Below, piece by piece: positions 45,343 through 57,294 of a stretch of 64,000 bases of DNA. This DNA comes from Trichoderma breve. Taxonomy: Eukaryota > Ascomycota > Sordariomycetes > Hypocreales > Hypocreaceae. A program made the position numbers and the translations under genes. The notes under the pieces were generated by a model. It saw only the letters and a program-made list of their open reading frames with translations, searched no databases and was not told where the DNA came from. Every line of letters starts with the position of its first letter. Positions within the stretch are counted from its first letter, which is position 1. Where the stretch lies: NCBI RefSeq assembly GCF_028502605.1, contig NC_079232.1, forward strand, positions 930,001 to 994,000, written 5' to 3'.

Positions 45343-45764
45343 GCGACCGACTTCGCTACCACATGGGCCCTTGGCGGCCCATCAAAAGTGCCATTATCCC
45401 ACTATACGGGACAGTTCTCAGCTTTTAATACTTTGCTTTTGATTTAATCTTCTTCACACTCCTTGATATTTTAGGGAATACACGATTAATGTTACATGAG
45501 AACTGAAGGCGAATTTAAAAAGGCTTTGTTGGATCGGGTTTTTTTACCTAGACAAGTAGTGATTTAATAAAAAACAAAATACGCTCCTTACATCATTGAA
45601 ACATTAGCAAAGCATCGTGAAATCAAATTGCCCATTTTTCATTGATTCATTCATGCTGTTCATCTGGCTCTGTAAACGACAAAAAGGGGGAACCAAGTCA
45701 GTCCGTTTCATTCGGTCAATAATATGAATCATGATCGAAATCGAGGCAGCGCCTGCACCCGCCG
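45343..45764. other. Convergent spacer between wall-protein gene and APC8
   Basis: AT-rich 3' flanks of both genes. No coding signal seen. Confidence 0.5.
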
Positions 45765-47983
45765 CTAGCCAGCAGGCCCCAACATCCCAGATGCCTCGAG
45801 CCTCGATCTGACTTCCCGCGCCAAAGCCTTAGCTTCTTCAACTTCGACTCCATCCTGACACAGCTCCGCTGCCAGTCGATTCGCCGTCGCATAGTCTGCT
45901 GTGCGCATGGCAAACTTGGCCAACCACATCCGAGCCTTGCTGGTCGCAGCCGTGACGCCAGTGCCCTCTGCATTCCCTTCCGCGTTGGCATCATCTCGGT
46001 CGGGATAGCCAGGAGAGCCTCCCGGTGAGTCATTATGAATCCTCACAGACTCACCAAGATTTCCAGCCGCAGCTGGGCCGCCGTCCTCTTGGGCCATACA
46101 CAACTCCATGTAAGCCTTTGCTTCTTCCTCTTCGCCCAGCTGATCATACATTGTAGCAATCTGTAGCAAGATCTCCGGGTCCATTTGGCCGGTGGCTCCA
46201 CGGGCACCCAGCAGATCGCCGCCACTTCCAAAGCTGCTGCCAACGTCATAGTACGCATCGGCTAGCAGAGCACGTTTGAGTGCTTTGATGCCATCACGCT
46301 CTCGGCCCATCTTCTGGAGACATGATCCAACTGCCATCCACATTTTGCCATCCCAGGGGCGAAGGCCCGCCGCCTTCTTATAGTACCATAACGAATAGGT
46401 ATGCATTTCCAGCATTTCGTACGTTTGTCCGAGACCATACCAAGCACGATAGTCGCGCCGATTGACATCCACAGCCCGGCGATATGATTCTATAGCGGCA
46501 TGAGTATTCTTGAGCTCCACGTATTCATGGCCCATCAAAGTCCAGGCTGAGAGACACGATCTGTCAAGCGTAAGTGCTCGCCGGAAGTATCCCACCGCTT
46601 TTTCATGCATTGATAAGAGTGAGTAGTAGTTTCCTATGACGACGCAGGATTCTGGTCGAAACCTGTCCACGCTCGAACACAAGTGAGCTAAAAATGCGAG
46701 CTTTGGCCGCAGATTTAATACGTAGAGAATATTTGAATAGTGATCCAAAGAGTCCAATCTGTGTGGATGAAGCGATAGCAGCCGGCTGAAATGTTGCTCG
46801 GCAGCCATTAAATCCTTGGCGTGGTAGGCCAGTAATGCATTGCATGTGAGGAGAAATGAGGAGGTCGGAAAGATGGAAAGGAGCTGATCGAGAGAGTTGG
46901 CAAGCCCTGCCGATTGCTGGTATAGCTCTAGCGATGTGTGGAGATGGAACATGTAAGAAACGATATTTTGGGGACAGTGTCGAGATATCCGATTCAGCTG
47001 CATATGTTATATCAGTTACTGTGTTATAGGGGGAGAAAACAGACGATTGATGCTTACATCTTCGACTCTTGATATTAGAGATGTCATCTCTAGCCAGCAG
47101 CCCCAGTTCATGGGGTACTTGTGAACACTTCGTATGAAAAACTCCAATGCTTTCTCATCATTCTTTTCTTTGGCAAGCACCATGCCATATCTGTTTGAAT
47201 CATCTAGAGTTAGTCGATGTCAAGTCACGGAAAGGCTTTCCAACGTACAGGTATTCCAGCCAGCCCTGACTTCCGAGGACCTCGTCATCATCTGTCGTCC
47301 TCTCTTCAAACCAAGCAGCCAAGAACCTCCCAACAATGAGAAGCTGCTTGTTGACGACAGTGCCGAGGTCCTGGGGTCCCATGACCATTTCCGACTCTTC
47401 ATTCTTGCGCTTCTCCCCAGACATAAACTTGGCGTACAGCGCTAAGAATAAGCTCTTCTGGCTGAGCTTGGGCAGCGGAACCGCACTCAGCTTCGTCTCA
47501 TCCGTCGCCTTGGACTTGCCCTTGCCCTTGGCAGCGACAGAGGGCTGCTTCTCGAGGCGCGAGTCAAGAACAGTGGAAAGCAGCGAGTCCGGCAAGAAGA
47601 CGGCGGCGCAACGGTCGTACTCCTTGCAGTCAAATAGAGACTTGGCGAGGAGGTATTTGCTGAGCTCCTTTGCCTCCAGAGCGGCCTCGTCAGCATCTTG
47701 ATTTGGTGAAAAGATTGACGATGTGTGCTTGGTTTCGGCACCGCCCGTCTCATCCTCGCCATCATCTGATTCATGCACTGCATTGAGTAGCTCGGCTGCC
47801 CTTGATTAGATGGATGAGATGATCAGTATGGCCACTGATGACGCGCAAATTCAACAGAATTAGACAAGGAGACTCAGCAGCTCACCATTTTGCCGATTGG
47901 TAGAGACACCTCTCGGAGCACTTGACGACCGCATCCTGCAGCGCCACCCGCAGCGTGGCAACCTCGTGAGAGCTCAAGGCCAT
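45765..47983 (-). CDS. cdc23: Anaphase-promoting complex subunit 8 (Cdc23)
   Basis: Four exons (47983-47886, 47800-47249, 47190-47058, 46997-45765) give 671 residues. The N-terminal Apc8 domain (about 1-245) includes SSHEVATLRVALQDAVVKCSE and the RCAAVFLPDSLL block. From about residue 275 a run of TPR helices follows, with the well-conserved stretch ESCVVIGNYYSLLSMHEKAV through YRAWYGLGQTYEMLEMHTYS, the hallmark of Cdc23/APC8. The protein is a TPR-lobe subunit of the APC/C ubiquitin ligase that directs degradation of securin and cyclin B. The second intron starts GTACGT and the first ends with an AAG acceptor; both are needed for frame. The C-terminus is longer than yeast's and rich in Ala/Glu. 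The gene diverges from farnesyl diphosphate synthase across 886 bp. Confidence 0.95.
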
Positions 47984-48869
47984 GACATCCAAGTAAACAA
48001 AACAAACCCAGAGCCAGGCAGGTGGTGAAAACGCGGCGCAAAGGCCCAACCGCAGCCCTTGCTGTGACTCCCCAAACCCTTGCTTGTCTATGTCATGAAT
48101 CCAACTCAGCTCTCATGCAGGGCGTCAGCGGTGCAGAAGTGCAAATGCAAAGGCATCAGGCTGATGACATTAACGTTGGTTTGAACTTGTCTCGGGTGGT
48201 TGTCGCGATAAGCACTGCAGACAAATCCGAGTACGTGCCTTGGTCCGTACTCGTATCAGTCGGCGAGGTGGTGCCAAGTACCCAGTGAGGGTGGGAAGAA
48301 ATTAGCGCTGCTGCCTCCCAAGAAATACAGTGCGATGTAGGCTTTACAGCAGATGTAGCGGATGTTTTGCACGGAGTACCAGAGCCTTTTTTCTCATCGG
48401 GATGTCACAAACCCACCACACTCAAGATACAGCGTGTTACCCCCAATTTTCAGGTACCGGCACACCATTACAGCGCATCAAATGCCACCATCCCAAGCCG
48501 CGCCAAACATCCGCGTACACTCTACTTCGAGCCGCCTACTGGACAAGCTGGGCCTAGCTTCAGTTATCAGATACCGAATACTCGTAGCCGCCCTTGTCGA
48601 GGCCGCTCACCGCCCCCCTAAAAGGAAAGGCATTGAGGGGCCCCCGCCGTCAAGTCTGGCAATTTTCCCGGAATTGAATAGAGGGGTCCAGTCCAGTTCT
48701 AGTAACCGAACTCGACCCAACACTCACCCAACACGTATATCATTGTCTCTCCCCAACTCGTGGCAGTTTTCTTTCTCGTTCTTCTTGTTTTCTTGGAATT
48801 CAAGCTGAATTATACCCGTCACTCTTCTCCTGTTCTTTTCTCCCTGTTTGCTCAATTGACTCCGTCGCC
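47984..48869. promoter_or_regulatory. Divergent promoter of APC8 and farnesyl diphosphate synthase
   Basis: The right half (48700-48860) is C/T-rich with TTTCTC runs and leads to the highly codon-biased FPP synthase gene, fitting a strong promoter. Small frames (48022-48808) have no recognisable content. Confidence 0.45.
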
Positions 48870-50065
48870 ATGGCTCAAAAGACTACCCTCAAGGAGTTTG
48901 AAGCTGTCTACCCCAAGCTGGAAGAAGCTCTCCTCGACCATGCCAAGTCCTACAAGCTGCCCGAGAAGGAGCTTGAGTGGCTCAAGAAGGTGAGTGACAA
49001 TGCCTTCATGCAATCTATTGCACCCTCTTACATCATATCCCTATGAATATCAGAAGAAGAAAGGAGAGGAGGAGGGGCACACAGAACGAACTACAAACTC
49101 AAGAATCAGGACCATGAAAAACTAACTCGTTGTCTAACCAGAACCTCGAGGTCAACCCTCTCGGCGGAAAATGCAACCGCGGCATGTCCGTCCCCGACTC
49201 TGCCTCCGTCATCCTGGGCCGCCCTCTGACCGAGGACGAATACTTCAAGACGGCCACCCTGGGCTGGATGACGGAGCTCCTCCAGGCCTTCTTCCTCGTC
49301 TCCGACGACATCATGGACAGCAGCATCACCCGCCGCGGCCAGCCTTGCTGGTACCGCCAAGAAGGAGTCGGCATGATCGCCATCAACGACGCCTTCATCC
49401 TCGAGTCGGGCATCTACGTGATCCTCAAGAAGTTCTTCCGCGACCACCCCCGCTACATCGAGCTCGTCGAGCTCTTCCACGAGACGTCCTTCCAGACCGA
49501 GCTCGGCCAGCTCTGCGACCTGCTCACCGCCCCCGAGGACAGCGTCAACCTCGACAACTTCTCCCTCGAAAAGTACTCCTTCATCGTCATCTACAAGACC
49601 GCCTTCTACTCCTTCTACCTCCCCGTCGCCCTCGCCCTCTACTACCTCGACATCGCCACCCCAAAGAACCTCCAGACCGCAAAGGACATCCTCATCCCCC
49701 TCGGCGAGTACTTCCAGATCCAGGACGACTACCTCGACAACTTCGGCCTGCCCGAGCACATTGGCAAGATCGGCACCGACATCAAGGACAACAAGTGCTC
49801 CTGGCTCGTCAACCAGGCCCTCAAGATCGTCACCCCCGAGCAGCGCAAGACCCTCGAGGACAACTACGGCCAAAAGGACGACGCCAAGGAAAAGGTCATC
49901 AAGCAGCTCTACGACGACCTCAAGCTCAAGGAGCTGTACGAGGAGTTTGAGGAGAAGCGCGCCGGCGAGCTCAAGGACATGATCAACAAGATTGACGAGA
50001 GCGAGGGCCTCAAGAAGCAGGTGTTTGAGGTGTTCCTGAGCAAGATCTACAAGCGAAGCAAATAA
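48870..50065 (+). CDS. erg20: Farnesyl diphosphate synthase
   Basis: Two exons (48870-48989, 49142-50065) give 347 residues, the standard length. It condenses IPP with DMAPP and GPP to make FPP, the branch point to ergosterol, ubiquinone, dolichol, prenylated proteins and sesquiterpenes. The first aspartate-rich motif is DDIMD (residues 95-99) and the second DDYLD (235-239). Phe90-Phe91, at positions -5 and -4 before the first motif, are the bulky residues that stop the chain at C15. The protein ends KIYKRSK, the typical basic tail. Exon 2 uses C-ending codons almost exclusively, which points to high expression. It also leaves an uninterrupted antisense frame across the gene that I do not regard as real. 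No terpene cluster genes adjoin it, so this is the housekeeping copy. Confidence 0.97.
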
Positions 50066-50608
50066 ATTCCATCTTTCCGAGATATAGAAAAGAAAAGAGC
50101 TAGGACGAGACGATTTCACAGCGTTGTGGCGAAATGGTAAAATCGACATAAATTCATATTAATATATATTCACGACAAGATATAGACACAAAAAAAGGAC
50201 GAATGGATTAGTGTTATGTGTATTACTATAGCCTTCCCATGATATCTCTCTCCCCGTGTGCGCGTGCGCATATTTTTATAATACCAAAACATCCTAATTG
50301 CTGAAATACACGGCTTTCCTCTAATATGAAAATACAAGCTCAACCCAAGTGCTTCCCATTTTCCCATAATGTTTGCTACGTATAGCCTGAAAACCACCCC
50401 GGTGCCACTCGCCTTGGCTAAATGATGAACAAAGGGAACAAGAAAACCATTGCTATGACCAAGATGGGTTATTCAAGAAGAATGAACAAAGGGAATACCA
50501 AAAAAAACCCCGAATATCGAAAACTCTTTGCCTCTGGTCAGGGTCTCATAACAAGGAAACGCATATCGCTATCATGCATCACCGGTATGTATGTACAGTG
50601 CGTCTTCA
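50066..50608. other. Convergent spacer after FPP synthase
   Basis: AT-rich 3' flanks of two convergent genes, no coding content seen. Confidence 0.5.
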
Positions 50609-53298
50609 CTATCGGGCAGAGTTGACTAGAGGCCCTGGCCGTCGCTCTTGAGGACGTTCTCTCGGGCGTTCTTTGGGACGCTCTTGGCGTTCCTGCAACA
50701 AAGGGCCCGGACGGCGATGATCACGGTGCTGCGGCGCGGGGCCGTGAGGAGAAGGAGGGGGAGGCATTCGGCTCGATCGTGGGCCGGGTGCCCGATTTTG
50801 TGAAGATGCAGAAGGGAGGTCTTCGGCGCCAGGCATGCGTCGAGAGCCACCTCCGCCATTGGAACTGGCAATAGAGCGGCTGCGGTTTCGCGGGCCCGGT
50901 TGTGGTAGAGGAGCGCCGGCAAGAGGTGGGCCGGGTCTTCCTCCTGGTGATCCTGGTGGTGCTTGTTGTCCCCCAGTTGCAAAGTTGACGAGGGGCGAGC
51001 CTGGTGGAGGGCGCAACCCTTGGCCGCGTCTCGATCCGGGACCCTGCCGAGGGCCTTCTCGGGGCCGTGGAGGCTCTGGGAAATTGGACGCAAAGTTCAA
51101 AAGTGGCGCTGGCCCCTTGCCATGATCAGACTGAGTTGAGGGGTCTGCTGTCACAGGCCGTCGAAGAGAAATCGAAGCAGTTCGGTTGCGCGCGCTGTGC
51201 TCCGCAGCGGATGGGAACCAAGACTTCACCTGGGGCTGTTCGGGAGATTTGGGGGATTTGGGGGATGATAATCCGATGCTATTCAGCAATGACGGGCCTT
51301 CGGTGAATGGGCCCTCAAGCTTCTTGACAGTAGGGCTTTTGATGTCGGTTGTAGTCTCGCTTGCCGCCGCTGCCTCTTCCTTGCGCTTTTCATACCCCTC
51401 TCCTAGTAAGCCGGTAGGCGAAAACGTTTCTTTCACGCTGTGGGCGACGGATGCACTAGAGGCCTTCCTTCCTCTAGGCTTGTTTTTATTGAGCTGGGCC
51501 TCCAGAGCCAGCTTCCTGGTAGACTCCTCAATGGCCCTGGTAAAGTCGCTCTCGTCTATGAAGGATCCAGTAGAGAGGGTCAAGCCGCTAGAGACTCGTG
51601 GAGACTTCTCAGGGATGATTGGCATCTTGATGCTTTCAATGCTCAGATCAAGAGGCGGAGACCTCTCTATCGGGCGTGAGTGCGTTATCTTGTTGACGAT
51701 GTACCAGCTTCGCCAAGCATGCACTTGGTCAAAGAATCTCCGGGCTACGGCAGCATCGTCCGTACAGAAAAAGTGGACAAAATTCTCTCCGTTGGGAAAG
51801 ACAACTGTCTTCTGCTGGCTCTTGATGGCATAGCAGATCTTTTTGGGAGGCTTGAGATGCCGTTTCAGCTCACTCTCCTTCGGTTTATAAATGTCAAAGT
51901 CCGTTAGGTGGCACAACGATGTGCTATCTTTGTCCGCAGGCTGCGCATCAGCGCGCTTGGAAGCATATATTTGGCCGGTGCTTAGCAAGGTGATGAACCT
52001 TTTGCTCCACTTGCCAGGGCGAGGGGAATGATAGAGCTGGATAGTAAAGCCAGGCGCAGGCTCATCCGTCTGCGGGACAGAGGAGAGCTCGAGGTTGTCG
52101 TCATCCCCCGGCGTGTCACAAGGCATAACCAGGAGTGAATTGTCCTGGTCACGATCCCATGAATTCAACGTGTCTCGTACATGCTCATAGCGCCGCATGC
52201 GCCTTTCCAGCCCAAGAGTGTCATAGCACTCAATGACGACACTGGTTTCGACATCAATGTCATGCCGTGTCTGAGCAGCCGTTGCGATGAGAATATCCTC
52301 CGGCGTAGTATCAGCAGTCACTTCCAGATTGATGGTCGACGAAAGGCATCGAACAGTGATGCGCTGCAAGAGGGGGTGAGAAGAGGGGTTAGCAAATATG
52401 CGGCAATGGTCACACAGGTAGATCCAACAGCACTCACTCGTTCACCGCCATTAATGGCAGAGATTGGCGCATCGCCATCCGGGTGTGGTCGAATGAAGCT
52501 CATCCTTTGCGAGGGGTGCAGGGGAGGAGAGTCGTCGAGACTGCTTCTTCGGCTTATGCTAGGTGTGGGTGTGAAAACCGAGGGTGCGATGCTATTGGGA
52601 GTAGCCGGTGGCAGAGGGGTCAGTGGCGGCTGAATGAAGTTGGTGCTCGGTTTCCTGCTTCTCGAGAAGAGGTTGAGCTTCTCAAGGACCTTCTTGGGCT
52701 TTGCAGATGGAGTCGAAGGCGGCTTCGCCTGAAGTCGAGCCAAATCAAATTTCCTCTGCTCGTCAATGACAAGATCCCTTTCGGCTTCGAGTCGCGCGAC
52801 GTCGTCTTCGCAGCGAGCGGCGTCGTCCTCCTTGCAGCTCTGTAGGGCCTCTGCCTTTTTGCGATGCGCCTCCTCGATTTCAAAATCCAGCTGTGCGGCA
52901 AGTTCGTCAATCTCCCTCTCGGTCCTGCTGGCAGTCCTGCTCAACGGCGTGCCAAAGTGCGAGCCAAAGGGCGATCCGGGCTCAGAAATGAAGGACCTGG
53001 CCGAGGGCGAGGGCGGCGGCTTCAGCTCACCACCAAAGAATCGGCGTTGCGAGGGGCTCGAGTCGTTTTTGGGATTTGCGCTGAGCACAAAGTTGGGGAT
53101 TGGCGGCGCGTCTGGCAACGGAGGAGCTTCCGAGAGCGAAATAGACGCAGGCAGGTTGCGGATGCTCTTGGAGCCGGGCGAGCTCTGCGCATCTGAATCG
53201 CGGAACAGGTTGAAGCGAGAAACGCTCTTCCCTCGAAAGGTGCGGTTGCGAGGCGTCTTGGGCGGCTCCCCTGCAGGTACATCGTCTGCAGCAGCCAT
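50609..53298 (-). CDS. Ras-association and PH domain protein (RA-PH), proline-rich
   Basis: Two exons (53298-52438, 52363-50609) give 871 residues. Residues 1-287 are Ser/Pro-rich and include a coiled coil (about 135-205, from TEREIDELAAQLDFEIEEA onward). The single intron falls exactly before the RA-like domain (288-370, starting RITVRCLSSTINLEV). A PH domain follows (about 395-515: GFTIQLYHSPRPGKWSKRF... through FFDQVHAWRSWYIVN). The tail (about 600-871) is low-complexity Pro/Arg/Gly. The RA-PH tandem plus proline-rich tail recalls animal MRL/Grb7-type adaptors that link small GTPases and phosphoinositides to actin. That functional link is inference. In fungi it is a conserved but poorly studied protein. 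Confidence 0.82.
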
Positions 53299-55124
53299 GA
53301 TTGCACGCTGTAATAGCCTTGCTATAGCCGCGCTGGGGCCGCTGTCAGATTAGGTTTTGCAGCGGTCGATCAGCCACCGAAAGGCGCCACAGCACAGCTG
53401 ACAGCACACGACTGATTGCCTGATTGCTGTTTTGAGTTGAGTACTTCGTACCCCGGCCAATATAACTGCCACACAGCAGAGATTAAAGGCCGTATTATGT
53501 ATGCTGTGCACAGGGGATCAAGTATCACAGGCTTAGAAAAAAAAAAGATACGAAAAGAAGAGGAGAGAATTTCTCCTTATTCTTCTCTCTTTTTTTTCGT
53601 ATATTGTCCCTTCTTTCTTTGCCTCCTCTGATCTCCTCTTTTCTGCTTGTGATGCTTTATGCTTGGCGTCAACCTTGTATTACAAGGTACACACCACTAA
53701 GCAAGGGCTCGTGTAATCGACAGTGACTGTGAGGCAACAAATAGCTATAAAACTATAAAAAGATTAGACATAAGCTCCAACTGTCATCATTGATGCTATT
53801 CTTGTGGTAACTAGGGTCCGCAGCTTACTTACCAGATGCTATAACTCAAACTTGCAGAAGGAATCAACGGTGATGTTGTCGCCCACAGAACGAGCAATCC
53901 AAAAAGCCGCTCTGAAAAGATCAGCTGTCTGGGAACAGGTAGGTCCAGAGCAAGGGCGATGGGAAGAGGAAATAGGCGGGAGAAAAGGGAAAAATCGAGG
54001 GGATAATCGAGGAGAGAAAGCCCAATTCACGCAATCTCTCGTGGCAAGCGACAGTCTTCGCATGAGCGCCAGGGAGTCGCCCTGCCAAGTGAAGATGCCC
54101 ATGATGCAGGTCATATCGCCAAAATATCAACCTCTTCGGACCCCATCCACTGTCGGCCGCGCAGTCAAATGGATCAATGTCTTAAAATATCTGCTCGCTT
54201 GCAGCAGACCTTGTCGTGGCAAGTAGCGATACTACCACTGGCCGTTGCATCCAAGCACATGCAAAGGGGGCTTGTGTGAATGCCGTATTTGCTTTTTCCT
54301 CAGGCGGGTCCAATTTGACCAGCCCGTTGGATAACAGCGCTCAGACACACAGGTTCGGCATCCTGAACACAAGCAACTGGCACCTTGTGGCTTCATTCTA
54401 CCAAGAGAATTCATGCAAGGGAGGCGCTTGGGTGCACACAAGAATGATTAGGATGTTGCGCTACACCATAGAGCAAAAGTTAGTACATACACCCGACATC
54501 CCCAATTTGCCCCTTCGCCTGCTGTACTCGTACTCACGGCGCGACGCTGCAATTCCTTGCCGGGTCCAAAGTTGGAATATCTGCCCCAAACGCTTCTCGG
54601 TGCTGCTTCGTGCCTCTTTGGAATTTTACTCCCCGTGGGTTGGGTCAATCGAGACAACTCCCTTAGCGGGTCATGGAAGCGGTTGAAATATTCTCATGTC
54701 GCCTTCCAAGCGGATCCCCCACAAACCACCGTTCGGTGAGTCTAGGCTACTCTGAAAGGCCGGGGTCTGATATATCATTCGCCTCCCTACTTCGTACTCC
54801 GCATAATATGACAGACACTGTTGCGGCACAGCGGCGAATGACATGTACCAGTATTCACAAATACAGGCGGCCAACTGGACGGGCAACACGGAGCGTGCGC
54901 AGCAACTAATGCATTGAATCTCCGTCCATGGTACGAGCACTCTATTAGTATATTGGCGCGAGGTGTCTTGAACGGCAGATTACACACCCCCGTGCTCGCA
55001 ACTGCGTGTTCATATGCACACGTCACCCTGATGGGAAGGAGGAAGGCTCTGGAGAGATCAAAGTCGCCAATACGGAATCGTATTTCGGTCAATCAGCTTG
55101 GAAAGAAGAGTGGGTTATTAATAA
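53299..55124. other. 1.8 kb upstream of the RA-PH gene, no gene seen
   Basis: The RA-PH promoter lies at the left (CT- and A-rich tract at 53535-53640). The rest has only short frames without recognisable content. The right edge is the 3' flank of the reductase gene. Confidence 0.5.
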
Positions 55125-56389
55125 CTACTTGCGGAACGCTCGAACCTCGCGGCGCCACCAGCTGACGAAATCGACCGTTGAGACATCGATCTCGAGATTC
55201 TTGAGCTCTCGCGTGCTCAAGTGGCAATCATACGGCCGTTGCACGCTGGCGTTTGGATCGTTGCCCTCCGTGTTGGGTTCGATGTTGGCAATGGACAAGC
55301 CCATGATGTCTCCAAAGTGTTGGCAGATCTCGTACTTTGTCATTTTGTCTTCGCTCGAGAATTGGAGCGTCCGGGGAAGAGACTTGCGATCCCCCGAGTC
55401 GAGGTACTTGGTCGCCACATCTAGGAGCAATATTAGCGTGGGCACAGCTTTCCAAGTCGGCATTGGCAGTCAAAAGTGTGATGAGATATCAAGAAGCTCC
55501 AGATAGGGGAAATTGGTGGGATAGTGAGACACGGGGAACCTGGAGGCGGAGCTTCCATGAGACAACAACTTACCATGGCAGACTCGTCCTACGTCTCCCG
55601 TGTTGGTCGGGTAGCGAATGGCCCAATGGTCCATCTTGATCTTGGTGCCCTCTGTCTGGGCCTTCCAAACACTATCCATCAGCACGTTGACGGCGCTTTC
55701 AGAGGGCGTTTCCGCGTGGCCGTACAGCACTGGGACTCGAAGAGTGACCCCAAGGCCCTCCTTTCCAGCTACAGCGTACTCTTCCAGCACGGCTTTTTCT
55801 CCATCCAGCTTCGTCTGGCCGTAGAGGTTAGTAGGGGCTGGGGTGGCATCGGCTTCGTAAGGGGCGTCGCCTGGCCGTCCAGGAAAGACATAATCAGTGG
55901 AGATGTAAATCATCAAAATGTCCCGAGCCGCAGTAGCACTGGCAAGCGTCTTGCTGGCGGCGATATTGAGAGCTCTGGCCGCTTCTGGGTCCTTGTCCAC
56001 CTTGTCTGGGAAGCGCTGCGCCGCACCTGGAGAGAAGAGGAAATTAGCAATCCGTTCCCCAAGTCCTATTGCTTAGACACTCGACTCATACAATGAACCA
56101 CCGCGTGGGGTCTATCACTCGCTCAGAGTTCCGTTAGCACAAACGTTGTTATATCGACTATGAAAAGCCGCCGAACGAAGCGCTGATTCAGAAAAACGCA
56201 CCGTATTTCGTCCAGTGTTTTGGCAATATCAGCTCCGCTCTCCAGGTCGAGCTTGATGATATCAGCGCCATCCGCTCGTGAGTAGCCTGAGCCCTTGACG
56301 GTCCATCCGTTACGAATCTTGAAAGCGGCAACGACTTCCCTACCCAATAATCCGGTAGCACCAGTTACGAGGACTGTTCGCTGCGCCAT
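55125..56389 (-). CDS. NAD(P)-binding RmlD / MAT2B-type short-chain reductase
   Basis: Four exons (56389-56202, 56111-56092, 56026-55574, 55420-55125) give 318 residues. The N-terminus VLVTGATGLLGREVV is a GxxGxxG dinucleotide-binding loop. The motif ISTDYVF, followed by YGQTKLDGE, provides the Ser/Thr, Tyr and Lys of the extended SDR active site. The overall plan matches dTDP-4-dehydrorhamnose reductase and its eukaryotic relative, the methionine adenosyltransferase regulatory subunit MAT2B. Fungi usually carry the latter type. The second exon is only 20 nt and supplies PHAVVH, the strand before the CAAQRFPDK block. The start at 56389 is preferred (MAQRTVL); an ATG 18 bp upstream would add six residues. 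Confidence 0.88.
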
Positions 56390-57294
56390 TGTCTGTGAGG
56401 GGATCAAGGCTCCGAGCTATAGATGCCACGCTGAAGTTGAGATGTCACTGCGGCGGTAGCAGCTGTTGAAATTTCCAATGCCGTTCAGATAGACGATTGA
56501 CTTTCTGCCTCTGTCTCTGCGAATGAGTACAAGAGGTAACTTCGGTATTCACGAGGTGAAAAAGTGAGAGAAAACTGGGAAACATACGAGCTTGCGTACC
56601 TCCAAACTTAAAAGAAGCTGTGCCTGAGCTATTGCTTGGTGGCTGGTGGAGCTGTGACGTGAAGACGAGGGGCCAACTCCGCATTTCCTAAGCGTCTTAC
56701 CCTATAACAGACGTTTTCAGATAAATAAAAGGCAAGGCAAGGGCACATGGATTACTAAATTCCAGATAAGGTGGAATTGTATGCTACTGGTTACGTCGGT
56801 TAAGGTTTGTGTTGTTACTTAGAAGCATTGCAGTTGGCGGTATATGAATACCATTTATAATCACGATGCGGCATTGGTGATGGATAGCCTGAAGTAGAAT
56901 ACATAGGCGATTCCACACCGAGGCAGCAAGAGTAGTTGTCTGTAAATTGATGTAAAGAGTAGCCATTGAACGCAGATGATTGGAGGAAATCCCTTTAAGA
57001 ATACTCAGAATAACTCAATACGCATACATAAATCTAAGTCTATACATGAAATCTTCATCAACAACTTCCTAGGAATGTTTTTTACAGATTCTAGTGAGCG
57101 CATGTATTGAATAGCAGCGCTGTGACGTGAGTTTTAGTGGGCTAGCTCTAGAGTACCAGCCCGATAGCTTACCGCGTCGGCTTATCGCAGGCGGATTTTC
57201 TACCTGTATAACGGTCATCTACATAGCACTTCTCGAACTTCAAAACTTCCTCTCACCTCATCAACCACTCTCCTCCTCACCCTCCACAATCACA
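56390..57294. promoter_or_regulatory. Divergent region between the reductase and MFAP1 genes
   Basis: Nine hundred bases, AT-rich in the middle. An in-frame but poorly conserved extension of the MFAP1 frame begins at 57127; I treat it as 5' leader. No gene is seen. Confidence 0.4.

Noticed and set aside
49106..50149. 347-residue antisense frame over FPP synthase as a gene
   Set aside because: Explained by C-ending codons of the sense gene. It has a Leu/Val/Glu-monotonous composition and no family features.
48870..57294. Terpene or other secondary-metabolite cluster around FPP synthase
   Set aside because: Neighbours are APC8, an RA-PH protein and a MAT2B-like reductase. No terpene synthase, P450 or transporter is present.
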